From contig NW_003215385.1 of the NCBI RefSeq assembly GCF_000006405.1, forward strand, positions 32,180-96,179: 64,000 bases of DNA. Reading direction: 5' to 3'. The notes beneath the pieces are model-generated. The model ran no database searches. It had not been told where the DNA came from and was given only the letters and a program-made list of their open reading frames with translations. This document shows, one piece after another, positions 11,991 through 22,514 of this stretch; within the stretch, counting starts at the first letter, position 1; every line of letters starts with the position of its first letter. The DNA is from Perkinsus marinus ATCC 50983 (lineage: Eukaryota > Perkinsozoa > Perkinsida > Perkinsidae). The translations under genes and the position numbers were made by a program.

Positions 11991-12479
11991 TGTTTATCTC
12001 GTTTATTATTATCGACTCGTGGATTGATGAATACGGACGAATCGGTGTAATCGGTTGTGCTTAGCTTGATAATACTCTTTTCCCCTAATATGAGCATCTC
12101 TTCTCTAGATCTAGCGAAGGATACCGAGTTTGTCGAAAACTTCACCGAAGTACACCTCGCCAATGTTCCTGACGATGGCTATGCTGTCAGACCTAACAGG
12201 GAGCGAAGAATCAAGCTCTTCGCCAAGTTACTCCACTGCAAACGAGCTGATGCTTCGGGTCTTTTCCGGTTCACCAAGGCCAACGATAAGAAGTATGGTC
12301 CTAGGGTTCCAACAGAGACCCCATACGATCGATGGTTGTTGATGATGGAGATCAGCACATCAACCACTTTTGTGATAATATCACGTGATCCAAGCAGCAC
12401 TAGTGTTCTACTGCATTATAACGAGTGTATTACATTGGGTGGTCTCGTGGCGCTGTTATAGTGTAGAGGCTGTGGAGAA

Positions 12480-14081
12480 CTTGAAAATGGCACCCGAATC
12501 CGAGGAGTACCTAATCCTTTGGTGCCGATAACAATTGCTAATCTACCCGAGTTCGGTCTTAGATCAGCGGAGATCACTACGCGATTCAAGTCTTTTTTTG
12601 TCACCGGTTGCCAGATTGATGTTGTTAACCTCGGCATCATACGTGCAACCTGTCCTAGACTTCTCTGTGATGGTCAAATGTCAACGAAGGCATGTCCTTG
12701 CACTGCAGTGTTGCCTAAAAATGCCTGGACGTTGAGGATGACCATCAATTGTGACCACCTTGGAAGTAGCGTTGAGATTGACGTATGTGGCCATAACCTA
12801 ACATCGTGGTTTGCAAAGCCGGCTGTTCGGGTGAGTAAGTATCGAGTGAGCATCAAATTATGTCTTCCAATCGTCTCCTTGGATTTCACTAGGCATCGTT
12901 ATCATATAGGCCGATGCTGGTTTGATAGAACCATTTGGGATACGGGAAGCAGCAGTACCGCTTGTGGAGTATATCAATGGTCGTAATGGGTGGTCTCTCA
13001 CGGGATGGTGTAAACCATCCCGCATAGGAGATGGGGAAACTTCAGTTAGTAAATCAATAATACATGTGACGAGATTGGAGCCAGCCTCAATTGACGAGGA
13101 AACAGCGCTATGGCTCGATGAACACAAGTACCTAGTCATCAGATGTTGACTGTGCAGATTGGAACAGTTAGTTCGTAGGTATGATTTTCCACGGCCGGCG
13201 CCAATACGTGCAGGCCCACCTCCTTTTGTCGGGCAGTATGCTCGTGACCGACTCAATGTAAGTGCGTCGCTTGTTTCCCGCTCTCCTTCGTAAGTACGAC
13301 CGTAGTCTACGGTCCGTAGATTTGTTTGTTTTATCTTGTGTTCCAGAATCGTCGGGATGCTGATCGCAACCAAGGCTTACAAGTTGTAAGTTACAACATC
13401 AAAGAGGACAGAATAATGCTCAAGGCGGCCCAGGCAATGGTGGTCAGGGCGGCCGAGGCAACGATGGTCAGGGCGGCCAAGGCAACGATGGTCAGGGCGG
13501 CCAAGGCAACTGTGATCGGGACCAAGGCAACGTTAGTCATGGCCAAAGGCACAGGGGTCAAGGCAACAACCCTCAAGGAGATAGCCTAGACCGCCAGCTC
13601 GGTACCAGTGGTCAGCATCGTGTTCAGGATAGCGATGGATTAGGTGGCGAACAGGCTGATGGCGGGCGTCGTTCTGGTCAGTGCCATGATGATGAAGAGG
13701 GCAAGGGGAATGATGACGACGATGGGCCAGCATCCAAGCGGGGGAGACTTGAAGGTACTAACTTTTTCCTTCGTATTGTCATAGCCTTTTCTCCCTCTGA
13801 TTGTGCTCCACCGAGTCTAGAATCTAGACTCTAGCAAGGAAGTATCAAGTGAATGATGAGATCTCTCGCTTTCAGATAAAAAAGCCAACACAGCCGGAGC
13901 CGGAGCATCTGGCAATCAGGTGAGTTGTTCTGAACTACTCAACACCACTCGATCAACAGTGTGAACTAGTTGTTCACTCTATTCATCGAGCGGTGTTGAG
14001 CGGTTTTGTCAGGCGGCTGCCAATGGGCGCGCAGCAGAACCACCATCGTTGCTTGCCGCTGCCTTTGCCGCATTGAATTGA
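12480..14081 (+). CDS. Gly/Gln-rich protein with nuclear-signal-like tail, unknown
   Basis: Plus-strand exons from about 12.48 kb to a TGA at 14079-14081. The first part contains two Cys clusters (CRGCGE, and about 50 residues later CPRLLCD with CPC) that could bind a metal. A middle exon (12.91-13.15 kb) is acidic. The exon at 13.38-13.75 kb encodes repeats of a GQGG-RGND/GQGND type, then a charged stretch with DDDDGPASKRGRLE, which resembles a nuclear localisation signal. The last two exons (ending 13.92 and 14.08 kb) are Ala rich and join at GTGAGT...CAG. I recognise no family. It may be the 3-prime part of the same gene as the helicase piece at 11.1-12.0 kb; the exons between 12.0 and 12.5 kb do not assemble cleanly. 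Confidence 0.45.
13437..13545 (+). repeat. 24-bp coding tandem repeats
   Basis: A unit close to GGTCAGGGCGGCCAAGGC plus six more bases (AACGAT) recurs about four times and then degrades. It is in frame with the surrounding exon and encodes an 8-residue Gly/Gln/Asn/Asp unit. Unit number may vary between strains by slippage. Confidence 0.75.
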
Positions 14082-14802
14082 AAGAGGTGCTCATGTTATA
14101 ATGTGTGTTTCTGGATGTGTGCTCCACCCTTGCTGATCTAAAGGGGGAGAATCAGAGGTTGGTAATTCACATATAGACCTGTCCTTGAATGTATTTGCTG
14201 TAGATTGCGGGAGTCTCTCTTAATGAAAGATAAGAAAATTAATTGGAAATCTATGTAAAGGTATTCGGGCAGTGTTGTAAAGTATTTTCGTTTTCCTCAG
14301 TTGAGCTCGGTAGTTTTCTTACTAATTCTAGGGGTTTGTATACGAATCTGAGTTGTCATTTTAAGTCTTCAGAAACCAACGAGATGGTACCAAAACATTC
14401 CCTGAGATGAGGTTTTCCTTGCAAAGGGGAAGGGTGTGTTGAAATCTAAAGACTATACGCAATAGTCTCGACCACGAGGCCGAATGAGAATGATCAATCA
14501 TTGCTCATAGTAGACAGCCTCTAAATTTGTGCTTACGGATGGACGGACGTTCGCCCACGAATAACCGCAAACTGCATCATAAGTTCCACTTCTGTTTCCT
14601 ATTTCTTAATTTCTTTTTTTTCTGTTAGTATTTTCTCCTAATTTCAATTTTCTGAGGGAAATCTATAGTAGAACATGTAGATTTTCCCATACTGTACTCA
14701 ATAGCTCAAGCAGTTGATCGTTAATCAGTATAGTCCTGGTCAGGGCTCAGCGAGCAGGAGGGAGTTGGAAAAGAGTTGGGTAGAAAGCAGTGAGTGAGTA
14801 TT
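14082..14802. other. No gene recognised; AT-richer than surroundings
   Basis: T-rich tracts (14.59-14.65 kb) and no supported coding exon. It probably contains the 3-prime UTR of the gene ending at 14081. Confidence 0.45.
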
Positions 14803-15400
14803 ATGAGTACTACATTAGGAGGGGTCCTCGAATCATATATCTCCACTCAGACTCAAGGATTCTGTAGTCACATTGCAGGGACAAGTAAAGGAGAGAGGGG
14901 AAGAAATCAATTACCAGTGATACTAGATGAGGAGAAGTCCCGTGAATCATACGTTCCCATTCAGACTCACGAATACCAATGATAGCAGTAGCGAGGGCAG
15001 CTGTTCACCGCGAAGCGTGAGGCGGCCTCATCCGAGAAACGGAAGCGTGTACTCTCCAGGCTCTGTCCATCCCAGTCAGCAAGCACTACCCTTCCATCTG
15101 CTAAGAAACGTTTCCTCACTAAGCTCCCACCAGCTCAGTCTGTGAACAGTTCGCATCAATTAACCGTCATCGTCCACAACACTCACATCTCGAAGATGGA
15201 ATCAAACGGAACTCCAGTTGGAGGAATAGCAACCACTCGAGTGTTTACAAAACTGTCTCCCTCCGGTCACCGAAATATCTGCACTTCATCATCTGGAAGC
15301 AGCGCGGCAGTTGTCAGTTGGAGGCGAGAATTGTATACTACTGCTGCAACTGGGAGGGTCGACCGCAAATTCAATAAGTTACCATCCGTGCCAAAACCAT
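14803..15400 (+). CDS. Unknown gene fragment, disrupted by the retrotransposon region
   Basis: An ATG at 14803 opens a 59-residue frame holding two copies of a short motif (ESYISTQTQ and ESYVPIQTH), encoded by a 35-bp imperfect direct repeat at about 14.83 and 14.94 kb. Downstream, another frame at 15.0-15.4 kb is basic (EKRKRVLSRL, SAKKRFLTKL) and Ser/Thr rich. The two may be exons of one gene or, for the second, an ORF1-like part of the element to the right. The second block is duplicated after the assembly gap at 17402. No family is recognised. Confidence 0.3.
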
Positions 15401-15486
15401 GGTATCTTATAGTTTTCATACGACCCGAATGTGTTGGTTTAAGTCTGTTAATCTACTACATTTCTTTACAAAAAAGTGTTGTTCAT
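15044..15486 (+). repeat. Flank duplicated at 17402-17852 (left copy)
   Basis: This segment is repeated after the N gap from 17402 to about 17852 with only a few percent difference and one 11-bp indel. Homology stops near 15486 in this copy, exactly where the retrotransposon region begins, while the right copy continues into different sequence. This is the pattern expected if one copy carries the insertion and the other is the empty allele joined in the assembly. Confidence 0.8.
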
Positions 15487-17301
15487 CCGTTAGTGCGGCG
15501 TTTTTGTTTTTGCTATTGGCCTCCCTTCACCTACCCTCCCCTTCACCTGCTAGGCTGGCCCCAGCGAGGCATTAAGAGAACCACCTCCTAGCGGTATCGC
15601 ACAGGCAGCTTTGCACCAGTTCTACTGAGTCGCGGCTTCAAACGGTTCCGGTTCCTCTGATGACTCGGCGTGGTGTGAGGTCTATGTCTTCTATTGTACT
15701 CCGTCGGAAGCTGTGGGCGGCCAAAAGGAGAGTTGGTAGGCGTCTCCACCGGTTCTTCAATACCCTCTATGATACGTCTACTTATCCCATTTTCGATCGA
15801 AACGACGCCACTACGACTTCTACTGTTCCTACAACCATCCACCATGACGAGATTCGCATCCTTCAAGTTAATGTCCGGGGCATACGGAAAAACCTTCCCC
15901 TTCTACAAGGGCGTGCTCTCTCCTCTAAGGCGTCGCTTGTTGTTGCTTGCGAAACGATGATAGACGACTCAGTTGAAAGTGGCTCTCTCTCTTTGCCCGG
16001 CTATTCTCTGGTTACCCGTAGGGATCGTACTTCTCATGGTGGTGGTCTCCTAGTCTGGGGTAAATCAGTCCTAAACGTTACTGAAGTCGACTGTGATTCT
16101 ACGGCGGAATGTTGCTGGGTGCTCGTGGCAACTGTCATCGGTAACATCTGCATCCTATGCGCCTATCGTCCTCCTAACACTACTCATGTCGAACATTATC
16201 TTAGGAGATCCTTTCATAAGGTCACGGTTTTTAATCCTATTTGCGTTCTGGCCGTTGGTGACTTCAACAAGCACTCCTTGGATAGCCTCTTCTCGACTAC
16301 TCGAAGTCTGGGTCTTTCGCAAATCGTCCGTGAGCCGACTCATATACACGGTGGTACTCTTGATATGGTCTTCACCAACTCTGATACCCACTGTATTAAG
16401 GCCAAAGTTGATCCTATTGAGGCTCGTATCTCGGACCACTCGTGTGTTGTCACCACTATTCCTATCACACTGACGACGGACTCATCCCGGACCACGCGAC
16501 CTGGCTGGGACTTTAGGGTAGCTGATTGGCCTAAGTTCCGTACCTATGCTTGCTGTAAGTTGAGGAGAAATCTTTTCTCTAATGGTTCTCCCGATAATGC
16601 TGTTGAGCACCTTCAAGCAGTACTCCGCGCTGGTCTACGCAACTTCGTCAAAGAGGTTCACATACCTACCTACCAAAACTCGGTTCCATGGTGGGACGAG
16701 ACCTGTACAAGCGCTTTTGCCTCTCTGCTGAGAGCCTCTTCTACCGATTCTCGAGATTCTGCTCTTCAGCTCATAGAAGCTAAGCGGTCTGGTTACTGTG
16801 ACTCTGTTCGCTCTAAGCTCGTTGGTGGTCGACTTTCGTGTAAGCAGTTTCATCGTCTCGCTAAAGAACTCTCGCTGAGCACCAAAGCTAAGTCTTGCGC
16901 TATTCCCCCTTTGGAACTGAGCCCTGGTGTTCTCACTACTGACGATGCGGCTAAAGCCGAAGCGCTGGCGAAGCATTTCGAATCAAAGATGATACTTCCC
17001 CCCGTGTCCGCCCCCTTCAAACTTGGTGATAGGATCGCTGACGCACAATCCATCACAACCTTACGCGTTGACCCTTGTGATGTTAGGAGTGTTCTTGAAC
17101 GACTGAATGTCTCTAAAGCTGCAGGTCCTTCCTGTATCGGCCCTAGGGTTTATCGTGAATTGGCTGGTGTTCTAGCCCTCCCTCTCTCAAGACTCTACAA
17201 CAACATCCTCCAAAAGGGTCTATGGCCAAGGGCTTGGAAGACCTCCAACATTTGCCCCATCTACAAGCGGAAATCCAAGCGTGATGTTCGCAACTACCGT
17301 C
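15487..17301 (+). mobile_element. Non-LTR retrotransposon (LINE) with AP endonuclease and partial reverse transcriptase
   Basis: One open frame (from about 15.66 kb) holds an apurinic-endonuclease domain: an RILQVNVRGI start, then CETMIDD, GGGLLVW, CAYRPPN, VGDFNKHSLD and, at the end, ARISDHSCV with the D-H pair of the active site. After a linker of about 250 residues comes the start of a reverse transcriptase: KAAGPSCIGPRVYREL, WKTSNICPIYKRKSK and RNYR, typical of Jockey/CR1-type LINEs. The frame runs directly into 100 N, so the catalytic RT motif (YxDD) and the 3-prime end are missing from the assembly. No frameshift or stop is seen in the visible part, so the copy may be young. The 5-prime junction is near 15487. 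Confidence 0.88.
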
Positions 17302-17401
17302 NNNNNNNNNNNNNNNNNNNNNNNNNNNNNNNNNNNNNNNNNNNNNNNNNNNNNNNNNNNNNNNNNNNNNNNNNNNNNNNNNNNNNNNNNNNNNNNNNNN
17401 N
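17302..17401. other. Assembly gap of 100 N
   Basis: Exactly 100 N, the usual placeholder for a gap of unknown size. It cuts the reverse transcriptase domain of the element to its left. Confidence 0.99.
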
Positions 17402-17852
17402 AAGCGTGTACTCTCCAGGCTCTGTCCATCCCAGTCAGCAAGCACTACCCTTCCACCTGCTAAGAAACGTTTCCTCACTAAGCTCCCACCAGCTCAGTCT
17501 GTGAACAGTTCGCATCAATTAACCGTCATCGCCCACAACATTCACATCTCGAAGATGAAATCAAACGGAACTCCAGTTGGAGGAATAGCAACCACTCGAG
17601 TGTTTACAAAACTGCCTCCCTCCGGTCACCAAAATATCTGCACTTCATCGTCTGGAAGCAGCACGGCAGTTGTCAATTGAAGGCGAGAATTGTATACTAC
17701 TGCTGCAACTGGGAGGGTCGATCGCAAATTTAATAAGTTACCATCCGTAGTTAATCCGTATAAAACCATGGTACCTTATAGTTTTCATACGACCCGAATG
17801 TGTTGGTTTAAGTCTGTTAATCTACTACATTCCTCTACAGAAAGGTGTTGTT
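17402..17852 (+). repeat. Flank duplicated at 15044-15486 (right copy)
   Basis: Near-identical to 15044-15486. It starts immediately at the N gap and continues past the point where the left copy is interrupted, so it reads as the uninterrupted version of the same locus. Confidence 0.8.
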
Positions 17853-17963
17853 CAGCTATTCGCTGTACACCCTTCCGTTCAGTAGCGAAACCTTCGTTAC
17901 AGGGGAACATGATGTTGTTTTTAGTTTTTTTCTCACTTTGTAGGTTTTGAGTTGAGATAACAA

Positions 17964-18344
17964 TTGTCCGCTGGAAAAGGCTTTCTATCCCGTCGAGGCC
18001 ATCATAAGGTAGCAGTACGAATGATGATGATTATGGTATTGTGGCAAGTGGTTCACCATAGCTGCTACCATCCTCTATGCCTTTTCGTCAACAGTACAGT
18101 GATGATGTCTCCACGAATGGGAGGAAGAGGCCCGCTGAGTCTGTTGCCCTATGCAGGTTTGAGGTAGTACTACCGGGCCGGTAGTACTGCTGATACACCC
18201 ATTATGGGTGACCCATACGAGGAGAACTGCTACATGCGCTGTCATTGGCCGCCACCTTCCTCGCCACCAGATCGCCGCCTCGTCATGGGGAAAGTTTCTT
18301 CCTGGTACGACGATCCAAAGTATCGGTCACAACATGAAGTATAG
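17964..18344 (+). CDS. Uncertain small gene, unknown
   Basis: Short plus-strand exon-like blocks: one at about 18.07-18.16 kb (SDDVSTNGRKRPAESV) and one at about 18.19-18.34 kb (TADTPIMGDPYEENCYM, then a Pro/Ser-rich segment) ending at a TAG at 18344. A palindrome (18166-18188) lies between the two blocks. The start and exon joins are not resolved, and no family is recognised. Confidence 0.3.
18166..18188. repeat. Perfect palindrome, 11-bp arms, one-base centre
   Basis: AGTACTACCGG, a single G, then CCGGTAGTACT. It could form a hairpin or cruciform. It lies between two exon-like blocks of an uncertain gene. Confidence 0.8.
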
Positions 18345-18762
18345 TACATTGCGCTCGATCAATACAGGTAAACTGAGGATCGTATCTCTATCCGTCCCGG
18401 ATAGGGATAAGCACTCATCTCGAGTACAAGCTGATAGCTACGCCGGCATACGAGTACGATGACCACATGATCCTCTCTCTAATGCTCAGCCGACTATGAC
18501 AACACTAGCAGGACAAGAGTTTCTTGGCCAGTTAAAGAAGATCGCCTTTGTGATTATATAGATTTGAAGAATCACAATAGGCCCATTATTTGTAGCAATG
18601 GTACAGTGCGAATATTGAACCCCGTTTCCTACATCGAACGCAGCATCATAGACTTCTGCAGCATACCGCCAATTATCCATGGAGTTGCTTTATAGCAGGA
18701 AAGACATTGGAAACATACATCGCAAACGTGTACTGTAGGAAGTACACAAAAATATCGTATAA

Positions 18763-18834
18763 GCCTTCTGCCGGAGTTGAACCGACGACCTCCCGCTTAC
18801 TAAGCGGGTGCTCTACCAACTAAGCTAAGAAGGC
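18763..18834 (-). tRNA. tRNA-Thr (anticodon AGT)
   Basis: A complete 72-nt cloverleaf reads on the minus strand. The 7-bp acceptor stem is GCCTTCT with AGAAGGC. The D-arm contains AGTTGGTAGAGC. The anticodon stem CCCGC/GCGGG closes a 7-nt loop TTAGTAA, giving anticodon AGT. The T-arm is GTCGG-TTCAACT-CCGGC. A run of five T lies about ten bases past the 3-prime end, a good Pol III terminator. No intron and no enco​ded CCA. It stands alone between unannotated stretches. Confidence 0.97.
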
Positions 18835-20739
18835 TTACAAAAGTTTCCTTCTGCCTGACTTCACCCGTATAAAACATATTATCCTCATAAACGTCTGATG
18901 TCAACAATCAACCCTGATTCAGCAGTCTTAGTATATGGATTTGCGCGACTGACTAACACAACACTCCCGTCCTTGATAGTCAATATGGGAGGGTATCGCA
19001 GTTATCATCATCGATGCGCTTCAAATTCAACCCTCTATAGAATCCCCTCAGGAGAATATTCTGGATATTTATGGACAGCCAATGACGGTCGAGCTCGTCT
19101 CAACATGCATGGAGCTCGACAAGGCGGAGCTAGCTGACCACTGCTCTGGAGAACACCTCAGCGGCATCACGCGGATGATATCAAATCACTGTTCTTGCAA
19201 CAATAGCGAACATTATGGCAACATGTCAATCGTCTTCACGTGTGCAAATCTCGAGTGGAGAGATTGACGAGATTTCTGATTAGCATAAGACACTAGTAGT
19301 CATACTACCATACTGAACGACAATCCGCAAATCAAGGTTTGTTGATAGAATGCGTGAATGCTAATACTAATACGTTCTTTCTCTCAGGGTAGACCGTTTT
19401 TACGCCAAATCTCTACAAAATAGAAAGCCTCCGCCTGTCTCCTCGACCACCACGTACTCATGAGCAACGGCATAGGATGGTGGATCAGTGCAATAATCGA
19501 TGACCAGGGCGAACATTACTCAAATCCACTGACCCGCTAGTAAAGACAAAGTGCAGCAGTTAGATAAATAATAATGGAAACCAAGAATAGTGATAACCCT
19601 TGAATATGCAGTCTCATGAGTGGGATGCAAGAAAGTGTATCACAGTCGGGACCAACATTATCAACTTTGAATGGTTTATATAGAAATTATGGGAATGATG
19701 TCGAGACAAGTTGGGGGAGCCCGTTATGAGAAATAGGGCCTAGAGAGAGACAGTAAGAACTACCAATACTATTCTGAGGCTATTATTTCGGCGGCATCAT
19801 CACTGTGAATAAGTTGCATGCTGTAAAGTATATTGAGCACTTGTTCACTTAGTCGCACGGCTAGCCTCCCGAACAACCTCTACTGCAGAGGGAAGCGAAC
19901 GAGCTCCTGTAGTAGGCATGCTATAGCGACTAAGAGACGTTCTGCAGGGAGCTTACATTCAATACGTGTGGACCATCTTCCTGTAAGCTCTCGCTTCGGA
20001 ATGTTCTCTCATACACAACAAGATCCCAAGCAGTGATAGGACCGAACTCGGAGACTGGACGGCCACTGAACCAATACAGAGTACATGGACGGAGAAGCTT
20101 CACTATCCCTCACAGCTTCTCCCTATAAAAATTCAAAAGCTTGGTGCCTTCCTCTCCCATCCGGTCTTTGGCTAGAGTAAGATGAGCACGCTTCTTGTAT
20201 CGGATGCCATCTGAACAGTAGTCACTACCCCAATGAGAGGCCACAGATAGTCACCTCTAATACAGCCGCTGAGGACCGAGCGAACTTCGTATAATACTTT
20301 ATCATAACTGACGCTCAACAAGACGCATCTGAAGAGCGGCTTTAATTTTCCCTCAGTCCGTCTATCCTAGAATGCCTACCCATCCGGCGACAAGAGGAGT
20401 TCTTCCACCTCCACAGGGGCCACGGCGGCGGCACTCGTCTCGAACGACGACTATAGTTACGACCATTTCAAGCATGGATAGCCTCCAACACTACAGTGTC
20501 GGCTTCCTTCTCCTGAGATCCGTCAACACCAACAACCTTGACTGGTGACACTGAGCATCCCGAGCTCGCGGCAGTCACCTATGATGGAGATCTTGAGGAG
20601 GAAAGGCTCAGAATATTAAACACGTTAAACGCGACCGACGTCCCTTCTGAGTGACGTGTTTATCAGGACTAGGGCATTCAACACGATCCTTGAAGACTCT
20701 TCGTCTCGTTCCTCGATTAAGAGAGGTAGTCACTCTGCC
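18835..20739. other. No gene recognised
   Basis: Several short frames occur on both strands (longest 79 codons at 18.9-19.1 kb, plus strand) without motifs or supported splice joins. Exons of an unknown gene may be hidden here, but I cannot support one. Confidence 0.4.
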
Positions 20740-21578
20740 CTAACTCACCATGCTAGCCAGACTACTGGGGGACTGCTGTTCATCAGCACTGGTGTAGATG
20801 GATGACACTGTACTACTGCTACCACCACTGCATAGAGCTGATAGGGAAAGGCCCTCATCTAGTCCCATGCCCTTGTCTTTGGCAGCCTCAAGGGACGACA
20901 AGAATGCCCAATCAAGGTCGAAGAGTACGGCTGAGAAGGTAGCTAGGGTCGTCGTGATGATGACCACCATCCTTAGATATACCCTACCTTGAGCCTCCTC
21001 ATATGATGTTGTGAAGAAGCATGTGACACTAGAATGTAAACCGTAGAGATAACTCTCGTCCGACCCAAACAAGGACAACGCCTGACACCTTGCATGTCGA
21101 CTCCTGGCTACCAGCAAAGTACTAATACCTCCTTTCTGGCCTCATATAGTCTCTTATACAAATCTGAGTCCTTACGAGGCTCCATGTAAAGTATGAGTTC
21201 TTTGGTACTGCCTCTACAATAGCCTTCCTCAGTAACCTCTTCCCCCTGCGTTGAGGTTCCACTGCTGCTTCCTCTCACTCCTTGGTTCATCGTGGCGAGC
21301 ATGATAGTAGTAGCAGCCATGCATGAACGTATTCTTACTTGTGTTTTCCAGGCCCAAGGGCCGGATAAAGGCTCAGACTGAGATACACATCGGGGCAGTA
21401 GAATCTCGGGCCTTTCCCTAGACGTCTTCCCGTAAAGACAACTACGACTACTAGAAAAAGTGGTCACTATAAACTCTACACCATAGAAAGTACCGAAGCC
21501 ATCACAATGTCGCGTGCTCACGAGAGTCACTTCAACAGGCAGCCATCGAAAGCCATTTGAAATACCCGACTTCACCAC
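20740..21578 (-). CDS. Membrane protein of unknown function, two or three exons
   Basis: A frame from 21578 runs to a GTATTAG donor at about 21120; an internal intron of about 72 nt (GTAAGAATAC donor near 21.33 kb) is also possible. It joins a second block to a stop at 20740. The second block has a hydrophobic segment (MVVIITTTLATFSAVLF) followed by a Ser/Thr-rich tail, so a single-pass protein is likely. The first block is Ser/Thr/Glu rich with a basic helical end (RKDSDLYKRLYEARKE). No family is recognised. Start and splice sites are moderately supported. Confidence 0.45.
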
Positions 21579-22514
21579 TTAATTAGCGCCCCTCTCAAGC
21601 AGGGCGAATATGTCCCCTCAGCTGTTCATGGAGGAACATATGAAAAATATGTCTCCTGGTGCAGACATCCACAAGTAACCGTTATGAGTGTCAAAAGTGC
21701 AATGCCAGCTTATATGTAATCAACAAATTATGGAGTCGACATGATTTCGAATATTCGCCGTTGTGTATCTTCTTCCTAATAGCAATCGCTATATGCACGC
21801 ATGCACAACTCTCACGTGCGACCACCTATTGATTTAAGTATATACAAATAGTCGTTGCCGACTGAGGACTATCTCCATAGCTCGAATAGGGACCGGGCAC
21901 AGCATGGTTCGCACAGGACATGCAGGTCTACAGGACACATACATTGGCTCTCAGTAAGGCTCCAGTTACCAGCAAAGGATACATAAACCACATCAATCTG
22001 AGGCGAATACCTATCAAGCCGAGACTTACAGAGTATCGGCCAATGCATAGGGTGGAGCGGAGCGTACACATAGACGGAGATGTTACTTGAAAGGTATGGT
22101 AGGAGATCCAATTCTTCAGTGGCATCCAGCAGTAAGCCTTTTGAGGAGCTCCGCTATTGCGGGGCACTAGACCGAATACCACAGCTTGATCTACGTCTCT
22201 GCGGACGGGAGGGATTCCCGAATAATGACTCTTCTATGAGATCCCACGATCCACTTCGTCTTCCATTGCCATTCCTCTTGCACAAGATTCATACCACGAC
22301 CCAGGTTACTCATCACCAATACTAACTTGTCAAGGGAGGGCCTCAAATTGAAACCGCTTTAATTTGCAACGGTATCTCTGCATTGTCATGCAGGGTAACT
22401 AACCGACATAGGTGTGCATGGGACGGTATGAATAGTATTTCTACTCTCAACACAATAGCAGTGCTTCCCGGGTCACTTATCAATCACACATGATCACCAT
22501 CATCATCATGATAC
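21579..22514. other. No gene recognised
   Basis: Short frames without recognisable motifs. The right end should hold the 3-prime UTR of the WD40 gene that ends at 22515. Confidence 0.4.

Noticed and set aside
12858-13373. 171-codon minus-strand frame
   Set aside because: It opposes plus-strand exons with better splice support and contains no motif; the likely shadow of an acidic plus-strand exon.
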